From Pedobacter borealis DSM 19626 (lineage in GTDB: Bacteria > Bacteroidota > Bacteroidia > Sphingobacteriales > Sphingobacteriaceae), in the NCBI RefSeq assembly GCF_000708285.2, contig NZ_JAUG01000052.1:1-33734 (forward strand): 33,734 nt of DNA, given 5' to 3'. A program made the translations under genes and the position numbers. Below, piece by piece: positions 1 to 7,421 of this stretch; position 1 is the first letter of the stretch, and each line of letters opens with the position of its first letter. The notes under the pieces were generated by a model that saw only the letters and a program-made list of their open reading frames with translations, was not told the DNA's origin and did no database searches.

Positions 1-184
1 CGACTATTAAAAAAGGGAATATCTAGAATATATGTTTTTAGTGTCAGTTGGGAACAACTGACACCACAATTATTTCATATCCACGTGCAGTCAGATGTTA
101 CCATCTGACTATCGACTATTAAAAAGGGGAATATCTAGAATATATGTTTTTAGTGTCAGTTGGGAACAACTGACACCACAATTA
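1..184. repeat. Duplicated 72-bp intergenic repeat with REP-like hairpins
   Basis: Positions 1-72 and 113-184 are the same 72-bp unit with a single substitution (six A and three G against five A and four G near the start). Each copy contains a perfect 10-bp hairpin with a GGAA loop (41-64 and 153-176; stem GTGTCAGTTG). Between the copies lies a second perfect hairpin, 89-110, stem AGTCAGATG with loop TTAC. The stems share the pattern GTCAGnTG, so they look like one family of small palindromes. This resembles REP-type extragenic palindromes; no transposase lies beside it. Confidence 0.8.
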
Positions 185-185
185 A

Positions 186-206
186 GGAGTTCCTTTGGAA
201 CACTCC
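186..206. repeat. Short palindromic dispersed repeat
   Basis: An imperfect palindrome around TCCTTTGGAA follows the 72-bp repeat. A closely similar core (GGAGTCCTTTGGAC) recurs inside the MITE-like element at 20718-20731, so this is likely a piece of a dispersed intergenic repeat family. The rest of 207-367 shows no gene. Confidence 0.45.
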
Positions 207-367
207 GCGTTGCTCCGGTCGAGATGACGCCGATTTTCAGGATCTGTCAATTGTAGTAGGGAGGAAGGATTTTTTAAGCTTGTAAACAATAGGCTATTTA
301 AAATAGCCTTTGCCCTGATATCTTAATGATCTTAATTTCTTAATGATCTGCAAGATGCTAACGAAAA

Positions 368-871
368 TCACTTATTAAAATAGCCCTTAATTACCGAGAA
401 AAGATAGATCAAAATTATCCAGCCTACTATCACAAATTTTGGCCATGCAATAAAATCTGTCCGCCAAAATTCAGCCAGATTCCCTGGGTGATAGAAACTA
501 TGTAATAGCCTGATATTTTCAATTACATCCAGTGAGCCGATTAAAAACGCCAGAAATAAATTAAGCCGTAGCAATTCGTTTAGCCAACTTGTTTTTTCTC
601 TTTGCATTTGCGAATTAGATAGCGTCATGATGAGCACTACATATACCAAAATAAACAGAAAATCGAGGTGTGTATTCTTTTGGGCAATGTTTAAAAGTGT
701 CTGGTCGCCATACAGGGTATCGCTCCAAAGCGCAATAATTTCCACTCCTGAATCTTTATTGGCAAGCTCCACGTTAATGATTCCTTTTCCGCTGAAGTGC
801 TGAAGTACTTTTCCCTGAAAGGACATTACACCACAAACGATGATAAATACTAAAATCAATATCTTCTTCAT
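368..871 (-). CDS. Small polytopic membrane protein, function unknown
   Basis: The 167-residue product starts with a hydrophobic segment (about residues 4-18, signal peptide or first helix). A polar stretch of about 50 residues follows, then three more hydrophobic helices near 68-84, 103-115 and 145-162. I do not recognise the family. Its ATG overlaps the stop of the upstream SGNH hydrolase gene by 4 bp (ATGA-type overlap at 868-871), so the two are almost certainly co-transcribed and translationally coupled. A role linked to the hydrolase, such as anchoring it or acting on the same envelope substrate, is inference only. Confidence 0.75.
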   Translation of the reverse strand: MKKILILVFIIVCGVMSFQGKVLQHFSGKGIINVELANKDSGVEIIALWSDTLYGDQTLLNIAQKNTHLDFLFILVYVVLIMTLSNSQMQREKTSWLNELLRLNLFLAFLIGSLDVIENIRLLHSFYHPGNLAEFWRTDFIAWPKFVIVGWIILIYLFSVIKGYFNK

Positions 872-2118
872 TTCTGCCCCCCTTCCTGTTGTTTTACAAC
901 TTCTATAACTGCACTTCCATTTTTATTCGGGTTGTTTATACAGTGAATAAAGGCTGCTGCTGTTTTTTTGAAATGTTGGGGCAATGGATGCAATTCATCC
1001 GTCCAACCATTTTTGCCAACTGATCCTCTTGAATCGATATGGAATACCCTATTCTCACCTAACATTTCACTAAAAATGCGACCGATATCAATCATCATTT
1101 CGTTAAAGAGGTAAATCATGGCATAAACAATTTTGCGCTGATCTTCGGGATCGTATATACCCCTGAGCTGCAAGGGTGTTTTTAACCATCCTCCGTGGCC
1201 GAGAAAAGTTCGCGCAAACAGCCGGTACCATTTGAGTGGATTATATCCTGCTATCTTCTTATCGCTTGGTATAGCGTAATCGTAACCTTGCGTAATAATC
1301 TGTATCCCTGGAAACTTACCATTTTCTCCCTCACCACCAGTGAGAATCCCATTTATAATAAAATAATATTGGAGCTGAAAAAAGGACAGTAGAGCATAAA
1401 AATCTTTGGATATGAACTGGGTACCCCGTTTAAAATCTTCTGGTTTATCGGGTGGATTAGCAGCGCTTTGATAAAGGTATTTCGCAAATGCACTATTTTC
1501 AAATTCGTTAGAGTCTCCTTTATGTGTAACCATGGCTGCTATTCTCCGGTTTCCAACCAGGTCGTTTCCTCCCCCGCTAATGATGAAAACATCCGGTTGA
1601 AGTGTAGAAAGCTGTTCGACATATTTTTTGGCACTAAGCATGTTCATCAGCCAATCGCCACCAGAAGCCAGGCTATAAACGGCCATATTCTCTTCCATTG
1701 CAACCCAGTCGATCACATCGCTTAAAAGAATAGGATAATTGAACCACGAATCGCCCTCTACTACCACTACCCTGTTTTTAAGACCGTTGTGCTTAGCCGT
1801 ATGTTTCCGGAAATTATTTTTTACCTTTTTTATAAAACGGGTATTGCGCTGGCTGTTTTTTAATGCATCTACTTTAGCCATAACAGGCGCTAATGCTGCT
1901 ATTTTTCGTACCTGCTCCAGGTTAAGGTCGTAGATATGCTGAATAATTTCAGAAAGATCGAATTCATTAATTTCAGGCCTCAGTTCAATAAGTTCGCTAA
2001 CCGAGATATTGTTATTGAGCAGTTTGTCGATAAGACATTTCTTTATAGCAGGATCCATGGCTTTTCGATCGTTGTGTATCATTTTCTGTTTTTTAAATAT
2101 ATGTTTAGCAAGAGACAT
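868..2118 (-). CDS. SGNH/GDSL-type hydrolase family protein
   Basis: The SGNH blocks are visible: GDSWFNYP with the putative nucleophile Ser124, a conserved-Gly block (SLASGGDW), GGGND with Asn185, and the closing DELHP block with Asp374 and His377 (numbered from the ATG at 2118). This family hydrolyses esters or acyl groups on lipids, sugars or other small substrates; the substrate here cannot be read. The frame stays open upstream to a TTG at 2139, but ATG at 2118 is a more ordinary start; ATGs at 2082 and 2058 are also possible because residues 1-120 are a poorly conserved, Lys-rich lead-in. There is no clear signal peptide, so it is probably cytoplasmic. The 3' end overlaps the downstream membrane-protein gene by 4 bp. 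Confidence 0.82.
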   Translation of the reverse strand: MSLAKHIFKKQKMIHNDRKAMDPAIKKCLIDKLLNNNISVSELIELRPEINEFDLSEIIQHIYDLNLEQVRKIAALAPVMAKVDALKNSQRNTRFIKKVKNNFRKHTAKHNGLKNRVVVVEGDSWFNYPILLSDVIDWVAMEENMAVYSLASGGDWLMNMLSAKKYVEQLSTLQPDVFIISGGGNDLVGNRRIAAMVTHKGDSNEFENSAFAKYLYQSAANPPDKPEDFKRGTQFISKDFYALLSFFQLQYYFIINGILTGGEGENGKFPGIQIITQGYDYAIPSDKKIAGYNPLKWYRLFARTFLGHGGWLKTPLQLRGIYDPEDQRKIVYAMIYLFNEMMIDIGRIFSEMLGENRVFHIDSRGSVGKNGWTDELHPLPQHFKKTAAAFIHCINNPNKNGSAVIEVVKQQEGGQK

Positions 2119-2402
2119 ACTGATATAATAGTAAATCAATCAGAAAATACTGCATTCTATTGAAAACTAAACAGATAACTGTTGTTAAATATGTAAATAT
2201 AACATAACGCCATAGAGATTCCAATACTGATTATTGGGTATACTTACTTATTGTACCTAAAATAAATATTGCACCGAATCGGTTAAGGTTTAAAACATCT
2301 TCCTTAACATTTAGGCAACAGTAAACTTACATTAAAGGATTACCTTCGCTAACACAAAACCAGCCTTTCTATGTTTCAATAAATAGATTAAAGCGGTACA
2401 AT

Positions 2403-2540
2403 ATGGAGAACGAAATACAATCTGACAGGGATATCCAATGCGAGTTCCTAAATATTTTTAAATTTATATGGGCAGCTTGCGGAATAACGCCCTTAGGCGA
2501 AACGCCGAGCACTCCTGAGTCAGAGAATGTAAATCCTTAA
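2403..2540 (+). CDS. Possible 45-residue small protein
   Basis: An ATG-initiated frame of 45 codons lies alone in the 480-bp gap between the SGNH hydrolase and the MocR regulator. The product starts acidic and polar, has a short hydrophobic middle (residues 18-29, with two Cys) and ends in a Pro/Glu-rich tail. No family is recognised and no ribosome binding site is evident, so it may be chance. The rest of the gap (2119-2402 and 2541-2602) shows nothing I can name. Confidence 0.25.
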   Translation: MENEIQSDRDIQCEFLNIFKFIWAACGITPLGETPSTPESENVNP

Positions 2541-2602
2541 TCAATCATAGCGTATCGGCATTGAGCTAATTGCCCCTAACTTTAGTGCGTGCCATTATCC
2601 GG

Positions 2603-4015
2603 TCACATCATTTTTGCCAGATTACCCAATTGTTTCAGTTTAAATTTAAGCTCATCCGACCATGGAAGGCCTATGCAGAGACGGATACAGTTCTGATATT
2701 GGTCTTGCAAGGTAAACATCGGACCCGGGGCGATGCTGATTTTTTGTTTCATGGCCAGTTCATACAGTTTTACCGCATCAACTTCTTTGTTAAATTCTAT
2801 CCATATGGCCAGTCCACCTTGCGGCCGGGTTGTTTTTGTACCCTCGGGAAAATATTCGGTAACCGCATCGATAAAATGCTGATAATTCTGCTGTAAGGTA
2901 CGACGGAGCTGATGCAAATGGCGATCATAACGACCAGTTTTCAGAAAATTGCCAACAGCCTCATGAATAACAGAAGTTGAAGCAAGGGCATGTACAAGTT
3001 TTAGTTTAAGTAATTTTTCTTTATACTTTCCTGGAGCTACCCAACCTACGCGGTATCCAGGTGCCAAAGTTTTCGAAACTGCACTACACCAAAGCACATT
3101 ACCTTCTGTATCAAATGATTTGCAGCATCTTGGTCGTTGAGGGCCGAAATAAAGATCACCATAAATATCATCTTCAATAAGCGGAATATTATTTGCCGCC
3201 AAAAGCTGAACAACTTCTTTTTTATGCGTATCGGGCATACAACTACCCAAGGGTGTATTAAAATTGGGAATTAACAGGCAAATATCAATTTTCGACACCA
3301 CTTTCCTAAGTGCATCTATCTCAATGCCCGTAACCGGATGCGTGGGCAATTCGAGTACTTTTAAACCTAAACTAATTACCAGCTGGAGAATTCCGGGATA
3401 ACAGGGACTTTCTATGGCCACCGTATCGCCTGGTCTACCTAAGACCATCAGGCAAAAAGATAATGCATTCACTCCGCCAGCAGTAGTAATCAGATCATCT
3501 TCATGAAGGTTTCCTCCCCAGCCTAACGATCGCACTGCAACCATTCTGCGTAATTTAACATTGCCCTGAAGTGGCTCATATTCTGTTCCCCCTTCTTTAA
3601 ACGCCCGTGTAGCATAAAGTATCTCTTTTTTGAGTTTTGCTAATGGTAACAGACTGCCTGATGGGACACCAATTGAAAAAAGGGTTAAATCATCGCGACC
3701 AATGCTAGAATACACCTGGGTACTCAGTTCGCTCGGTTCATGATAATTTGCAATTTGTGAAGGTTTACTAACTGCAGGCAACGGAAGTCGTTCTACCCTA
3801 CGGTTGCTTACAAAGAAACCCGATTGTGGTTTGGCTTCGACCAACGATTGTGCTTCAAGTTCCAAAAACACACGTTTTGCCGTATTCATGCCTACTGCAT
3901 ATTCTTTGCAGAGCATCCGAACAGAAGGAAGTTTATCTCCCGAGCGCAGAATACCGTCTCTAATCTGTGTGGCAATTCCGCTTGCTATTTCATTGTACCT
4001 GTAAACCTTTTCCAT
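2603..4015 (-). CDS. MocR-type (GntR/aminotransferase) PLP-dependent transcriptional regulator
   Basis: A GntR winged helix-turn-helix occupies about residues 5-65 (including the GDKLPSVRMLC turn). A linker follows, then a fold-type I aminotransferase-like domain from about residue 105 to the end. The PLP-site elements are present: YPG after the substrate loop, NFNTPLG, EDDIYGDL (Asp283 and Tyr285) and SKTLAPGYRVG with Lys315 as Schiff-base lysine. Its 470 residues are normal for MocR/GabR/PdxR proteins. The frame is open to a TTG at 4039, but ATG at 4015 places the HTH at the usual distance. It is divergent from an EamA transporter gene with an 81-bp gap, the classic layout for a MocR protein controlling its neighbour. 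The effector is unknown; no pdxST genes are nearby. Confidence 0.92.
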   Translation of the reverse strand: MEKVYRYNEIASGIATQIRDGILRSGDKLPSVRMLCKEYAVGMNTAKRVFLELEAQSLVEAKPQSGFFVSNRRVERLPLPAVSKPSQIANYHEPSELSTQVYSSIGRDDLTLFSIGVPSGSLLPLAKLKKEILYATRAFKEGGTEYEPLQGNVKLRRMVAVRSLGWGGNLHEDDLITTAGGVNALSFCLMVLGRPGDTVAIESPCYPGILQLVISLGLKVLELPTHPVTGIEIDALRKVVSKIDICLLIPNFNTPLGSCMPDTHKKEVVQLLAANNIPLIEDDIYGDLYFGPQRPRCCKSFDTEGNVLWCSAVSKTLAPGYRVGWVAPGKYKEKLLKLKLVHALASTSVIHEAVGNFLKTGRYDRHLHQLRRTLQQNYQHFIDAVTEYFPEGTKTTRPQGGLAIWIEFNKEVDAVKLYELAMKQKISIAPGPMFTLQDQYQNCIRLCIGLPWSDELKFKLKQLGNLAKMM

Positions 4016-4024
4016 AATCGACAA

Positions 4025-4079
4025 ACTGTATCCATGCAAATATACAAAACTGATACTGTATTTGCCGCTTTTAGCTTTG
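4025..4079. promoter_or_regulatory. Divergent promoter with direct repeats, probable MocR operator
   Basis: The 81-bp gap between the MocR gene and the EamA gene carries two exact direct repeats ACTGTAT at 4025-4031 and 4055-4061, spaced 30 bp start to start, with a related ACTGAT at 4049-4054. MocR regulators such as GabR bind direct repeats about three helical turns apart, so this fits. Bacteroidota-type -7 elements (TAnnTTTG) are present in both directions: TAGCTTTG at 4072-4079 for the plus strand and TATATTTG at 4044-4037 for the minus strand. No convincing -33 element was seen for either. Confidence 0.5.
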
Positions 4080-4096
4080 CACCTTTGATTTAAGAA

Positions 4097-4996
4097 ATGA
4101 AAGACATGAAAGAAACAGGAACTGAGCCGAACAAAGAAAATATTTCAAGTGGTTGGCTTAACGGATTTATCGCCGTACTTATCTTTAGCGGCTCTATGCC
4201 AGCCACAAGACTAGCCGTGATGGATATGAGCCCTATTTTTGTAACTGTTGCCCGTGCCACAATAGCTGCATTGCTTGCAATGGGGGTATTAATTACATTT
4301 AGAGAGAAACGACCATCAAGCAAACATTTAATCTCGCTGGTAATTGTAGCACTGGGTGTAGTAATCGGCTTTCCTTTGTTAAGCGCTTTTGCTTTGCAAC
4401 ACATTACCTCGGCACATTCTTTGGTGTTTTTAGGCCTCTTACCCATGGTTACAGCCGCTTTCGCAGTTTTACGGGGAGGCGAACGTCCTAAACCCATATT
4501 CTGGTTTTTCTCAATTGTAGGCAGCCTTCTGGTAATTGGTTACGCCATTTATCAGGGAATTAACGCCGCGCCAACCGGGGATATTTTAATGTTACTGGCA
4601 ATTGTACTATGCGGGCTTGGCTACGCAGAAGGCGCAAAACTATCTAAAACATTGGGTGGTTGGCAGGTAATCTCCTGGGCACTTGTGCTCTCGCTCCCAC
4701 TCATGTTACCTTTAATGTTCATTTATCAACCAGCTTCATTTGCTGAAGTGGGTAGCGCTGCCTGGCTGAGCCTTGCTTATATTTCGCTCTTTAGCATGTT
4801 CATCGGGTTTATTTTCTGGTACAGAGGGCTTGCACAAGGTGGAACCGCAGCAGTTGGACAGCTCCAGCTCCTTCAGCCCTTTTTTGGTTTGGCCCTTGCC
4901 ACGACCTTACTCCATGAAAAAGTTAGTATGGGTATGCTAGCCATTACAATGGGCGTAATCCTTTGTGTTGCGGGCTCAAAAAAGTTTGCTAAATAA
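4097..4996 (+). CDS. EamA/DMT-family inner-membrane transporter
   Basis: The 299-residue product is hydrophobic throughout, with about ten transmembrane helices arranged as two EamA repeats (roughly residues 17-150 and 160-295). This is the typical size of drug/metabolite transporters, which usually export amino acids, metabolites or toxic compounds. It heads an operon with a PaiB-like protein (29 bp gap) and a GNAT acetyltransferase, and is divergent from a MocR regulator. Together this suggests a regulated efflux or detoxification module for an amine or amino-acid-like compound (inference). ATG at 4097 is used; ATG at 4106 is equally possible. Confidence 0.9.
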   Translation: MKDMKETGTEPNKENISSGWLNGFIAVLIFSGSMPATRLAVMDMSPIFVTVARATIAALLAMGVLITFREKRPSSKHLISLVIVALGVVIGFPLLSAFALQHITSAHSLVFLGLLPMVTAAFAVLRGGERPKPIFWFFSIVGSLLVIGYAIYQGINAAPTGDILMLLAIVLCGLGYAEGAKLSKTLGGWQVISWALVLSLPLMLPLMFIYQPASFAEVGSAAWLSLAYISLFSMFIGFIFWYRGLAQGGTAAVGQLQLLQPFFGLALATTLLHEKVSMGMLAITMGVILCVAGSKKFAK

Positions 4997-5025
4997 CCAT
5001 AAGCTATCCTTCAAAATACAATAAA

Positions 5026-5637
5026 ATGTTGATATCCAATAGTTTTAAGTTTGATGACCAAAGTGAGCAAATTGCCTTTATGAAGAGATATAGCTTTGCC
5101 ACGATCATTACCAGCCACAATAATTTATCCATAGCCACTCAGTTGCCTTTTGTTGTAAACGAGGTAAATGGGAAGGTATTGATTAGCGGTCACTTTGCGC
5201 AAGCTAATGAGCAGGTGAAATATATTGAGCAGTATACATCGCTTATTATATTCACCGAGCCACATGCCTATATCTCTCCTAGCCATTACCAAAAACACGA
5301 AAGTGTACCTACATGGGATTATATCAGTGTACATGCTTATGGAAAAGCCAATATTATTAGCCACGAGGGCACTAAAGAACAAGCTTTGAAAGAAATGATT
5401 CTGTATTATGAAAAAGAATATCTCGTGCAATGGGATAGTCTTTCAGAAAAGTTTAAACAGGGTATGATGCGGGGAATTGTAGCTTTCGAAATAGAAGTAA
5501 ACAATCTTCAGGGAAAGAAAAAATTAAGCCAGAACAAATCGGAACAGGAACGAAAAAATATTGTATCGCACCTCGAAAACAGCAACAACGCTGTAGAAAG
5601 AGAACTTGCTCCATTCATTAAAAATCTAAAATCATAA
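5026..5637 (+). CDS. PaiB-like FMN-binding protein
   Basis: The 203-residue product matches the PaiB family in length and in motifs: an N-terminal split-barrel flavin-reductase-like fold, AYISPSHY near residue 85, VPTWDY near 98, and the C-terminal LQGKKKLSQNKS segment. In Bacillus, paiB is paired with the polyamine acetyltransferase paiA; here the next gene, 2 bp downstream, is also a GNAT acetyltransferase, so a PaiA/PaiB-like partnership is plausible. Many members are annotated as negative regulators, but an enzymatic or flavin-binding role is just as possible. Confidence 0.88.
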   Translation: MLISNSFKFDDQSEQIAFMKRYSFATIITSHNNLSIATQLPFVVNEVNGKVLISGHFAQANEQVKYIEQYTSLIIFTEPHAYISPSHYQKHESVPTWDYISVHAYGKANIISHEGTKEQALKEMILYYEKEYLVQWDSLSEKFKQGMMRGIVAFEIEVNNLQGKKKLSQNKSEQERKNIVSHLENSNNAVERELAPFIKNLKS

Positions 5638-5639
5638 CC

Positions 5640-6146
5640 ATGCAAATTGAAAATAGTACAACACATGATATAGCAGAGATCTTCCGCTTATATGATATCG
5701 CAACCGATTTCCAGAAAACGAAATATAGCGTTCATTGGCCCAAATTTGAACTTTCGCTGATCGAAACAGAGATTAAGGAAAACAGGCAATGGAAAATAAT
5801 TATTAACGGACAGGTAGCCTGCATTTGGGCAACTACTTTTAGCGATCCTCAGATATGGGAAGAGAAGAACCTTGATCCCGCCATTTATATTCACCGCATT
5901 GCCACAAATCCAGATTTCAGGGGGCAAAACCTGGTGGGTACAATTATAAACTGGGCAAAAGAATATGCCAAAGCAAATGGTAAACGTTTTGTTAGATTAG
6001 ATACCGTTGGTGAAAACAAGAGACTGATTCAACATTATCAAAAATTTGGATTTGATTTTTTGGGACTATACGAGCTAAACAACACCGATCAGCTTCCGGC
6101 ACATTATCATCATAAGCCAGTTAGTTTATTCGAGATGCAAATTTAA
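5640..6146 (+). CDS. GNAT-family N-acetyltransferase
   Basis: A 168-residue single-domain protein with the GNAT acetyl-CoA motif A: strand IHRIATNPDFRGQNLVGTII (about 83-103), followed by an alpha helix, then motif B with VRLDTVGENKRLIQHYQKFG and the common Asn/Tyr pair for catalysis. It is separated from the PaiB-like gene by only 2 bp, so both should be co-translated. By analogy to PaiA it may acetylate a polyamine or small amine, but the substrate cannot be read from sequence. A hairpin at 6162-6195 follows and probably ends the operon. Confidence 0.88.
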   Translation: MQIENSTTHDIAEIFRLYDIATDFQKTKYSVHWPKFELSLIETEIKENRQWKIIINGQVACIWATTFSDPQIWEEKNLDPAIYIHRIATNPDFRGQNLVGTIINWAKEYAKANGKRFVRLDTVGENKRLIQHYQKFGFDFLGLYELNNTDQLPAHYHHKPVSLFEMQI

Positions 6147-6161
6147 TGTTGAATACATACT

Positions 6162-6195
6162 GCCCCAAAACCTTCAAGTTCAAAGGTATTGGGGC
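6162..6195 (+). terminator. Hairpin after the EamA-PaiB-GNAT operon
   Basis: A 13-bp stem with one mismatch (GCCCCAAAACCTT pairing with AAGGTATTGGGGC) and an 8-nt loop starts 15 bp after the GNAT stop codon. The T-run behind it is weak, so it may be an intrinsic terminator or a 3'-end stabiliser. Confidence 0.55.
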
Positions 6196-6238
6196 TTCAA
6201 TTATAACGGAAATTATTGTACCATGATGTTATCCATAG

Positions 6239-6870
6239 TTAAGCGTCTTTTTTAATTTTTATTGCAAATAACGACCATGTTGCCAACAACATTATCACCG
6301 CCGAAACCTGGTAAATAATAGATAAATGTACTTTGGCATCTTTTAATGCGCCGCCAACATAAACCATTAAACCACCTATAATTGTACTCAGGAAATTAAG
6401 AAAACCTATCCGGTTGCTATATACCTGCTATCGGCAATCTGTCTGAGTACGGGCATTAAATTGGCATCGTTTATCCCTCTGGCTATACCAAAAAAGAACA
6501 TAGCGATAATGGCTATTGCAAATATCGTGGTGGACGACATGAGGAATAAAAATGGTGCGCCAACAGTAAAACCGATAATGATCATCAAAACCCTGCTTCT
6601 CTTATTCTTAAGAAACCATTTATCGGCAAAATAGCCACCCAAAATTACCCCAACAAAAGATCCGATCTGAATATAACCTGTTGCCGAAATTCCGGCTTCA
6701 CCCAGCTTGAGGTGAAAATGTTCTTTTAAAAAGGTGGGCAGCCAACCATACACCAGCCAGTTTGCGGTACCCAAAACACTGAAATAAAACAATAACACCA
6801 GAAAAGACCGCTCTTTAAATAGGATCTTAACCGAAAAAACGCCACGAGAACCGATAAATGGCTTGAACAA
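6239..6870 (-). pseudogene. Decayed MFS transporter, C-terminal half only, with frameshift
   Basis: The frame read from 6870 matches the second half of an MFS carrier: helix 7 onward, with the YIQIGSFVGVILGGYFADKW segment and several further helices. It stops at 6406 after RYIATG. The next frame (6239-6404) continues the protein without a gap in sense (GFLNFLSTIIGGLMVYVGG through a Lys-rich tail), so one base is missing at about 6405 (TAG read where TAn-GG is expected). No N-terminal half (helices 1-6) lies upstream of 6870. The gene is therefore both truncated at its 5' end and frameshifted, and is very unlikely to work. Confidence 0.85.
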
Positions 6871-7421
6871 TGTATGGCATGAATGACTGAATGAAAATCA
6901 AAACACCATAAGGTCCCTCCACTGTGCAGGGTTAATTTTAAAATGGGGATCGATAGGCTTATAGCTTTTAAGTTACAGATAAGGTAAATATTTCTATGCC
7001 AATCGTATTATTTTATATAAAAAAATCATTTTTTCTCGTCTAAGTGCTTTTTATTATATTCTAGACTCAAAAAAAACACCATAATTAATTGACTACAAAC
7101 AAGTTGTTTATTAATAAAACTCAAATAGCCAGAAAGAAAATAATCGATTTTTAACCAAAGACGTATCAGTAGAAATACAGTTGATTTAATTTATGCAAAA
7201 AATGCCTTTAAATAGCTTTAGAGTGCATTAAAAATTAATATTAGGGGCATTTTTTAATGCTTTTTTTTAATTACTTTCGAACAAAAGAACCAAACAAACT
7301 TACACATTCGAGCTACATAATGGATCAAACCTAATCTAGATAGGTAAGTGATTTGTTATGCTAAAATTTATTAAAAAGTCCTCAGCTTTTAATAAATTAT
7401 TAGATCCATGTTAAGCCATAT
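6871..7421. other. AT-rich intergenic region with two hairpins
   Basis: No gene was found in these 551 bp. A 10-bp inverted repeat GCATTAAAAA/TTTTTTAATGC at 7225-7260 followed by eight T looks like an intrinsic terminator, though no plus-strand gene ends just before it. An AT-rich imperfect palindrome at 7365-7398 (arms AATTTATTAAAAG) lies 24 bp before the first gene of the DUF11 operon and may be part of its promoter or leader. No convincing -33/-7 pair was found. Confidence 0.4.
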
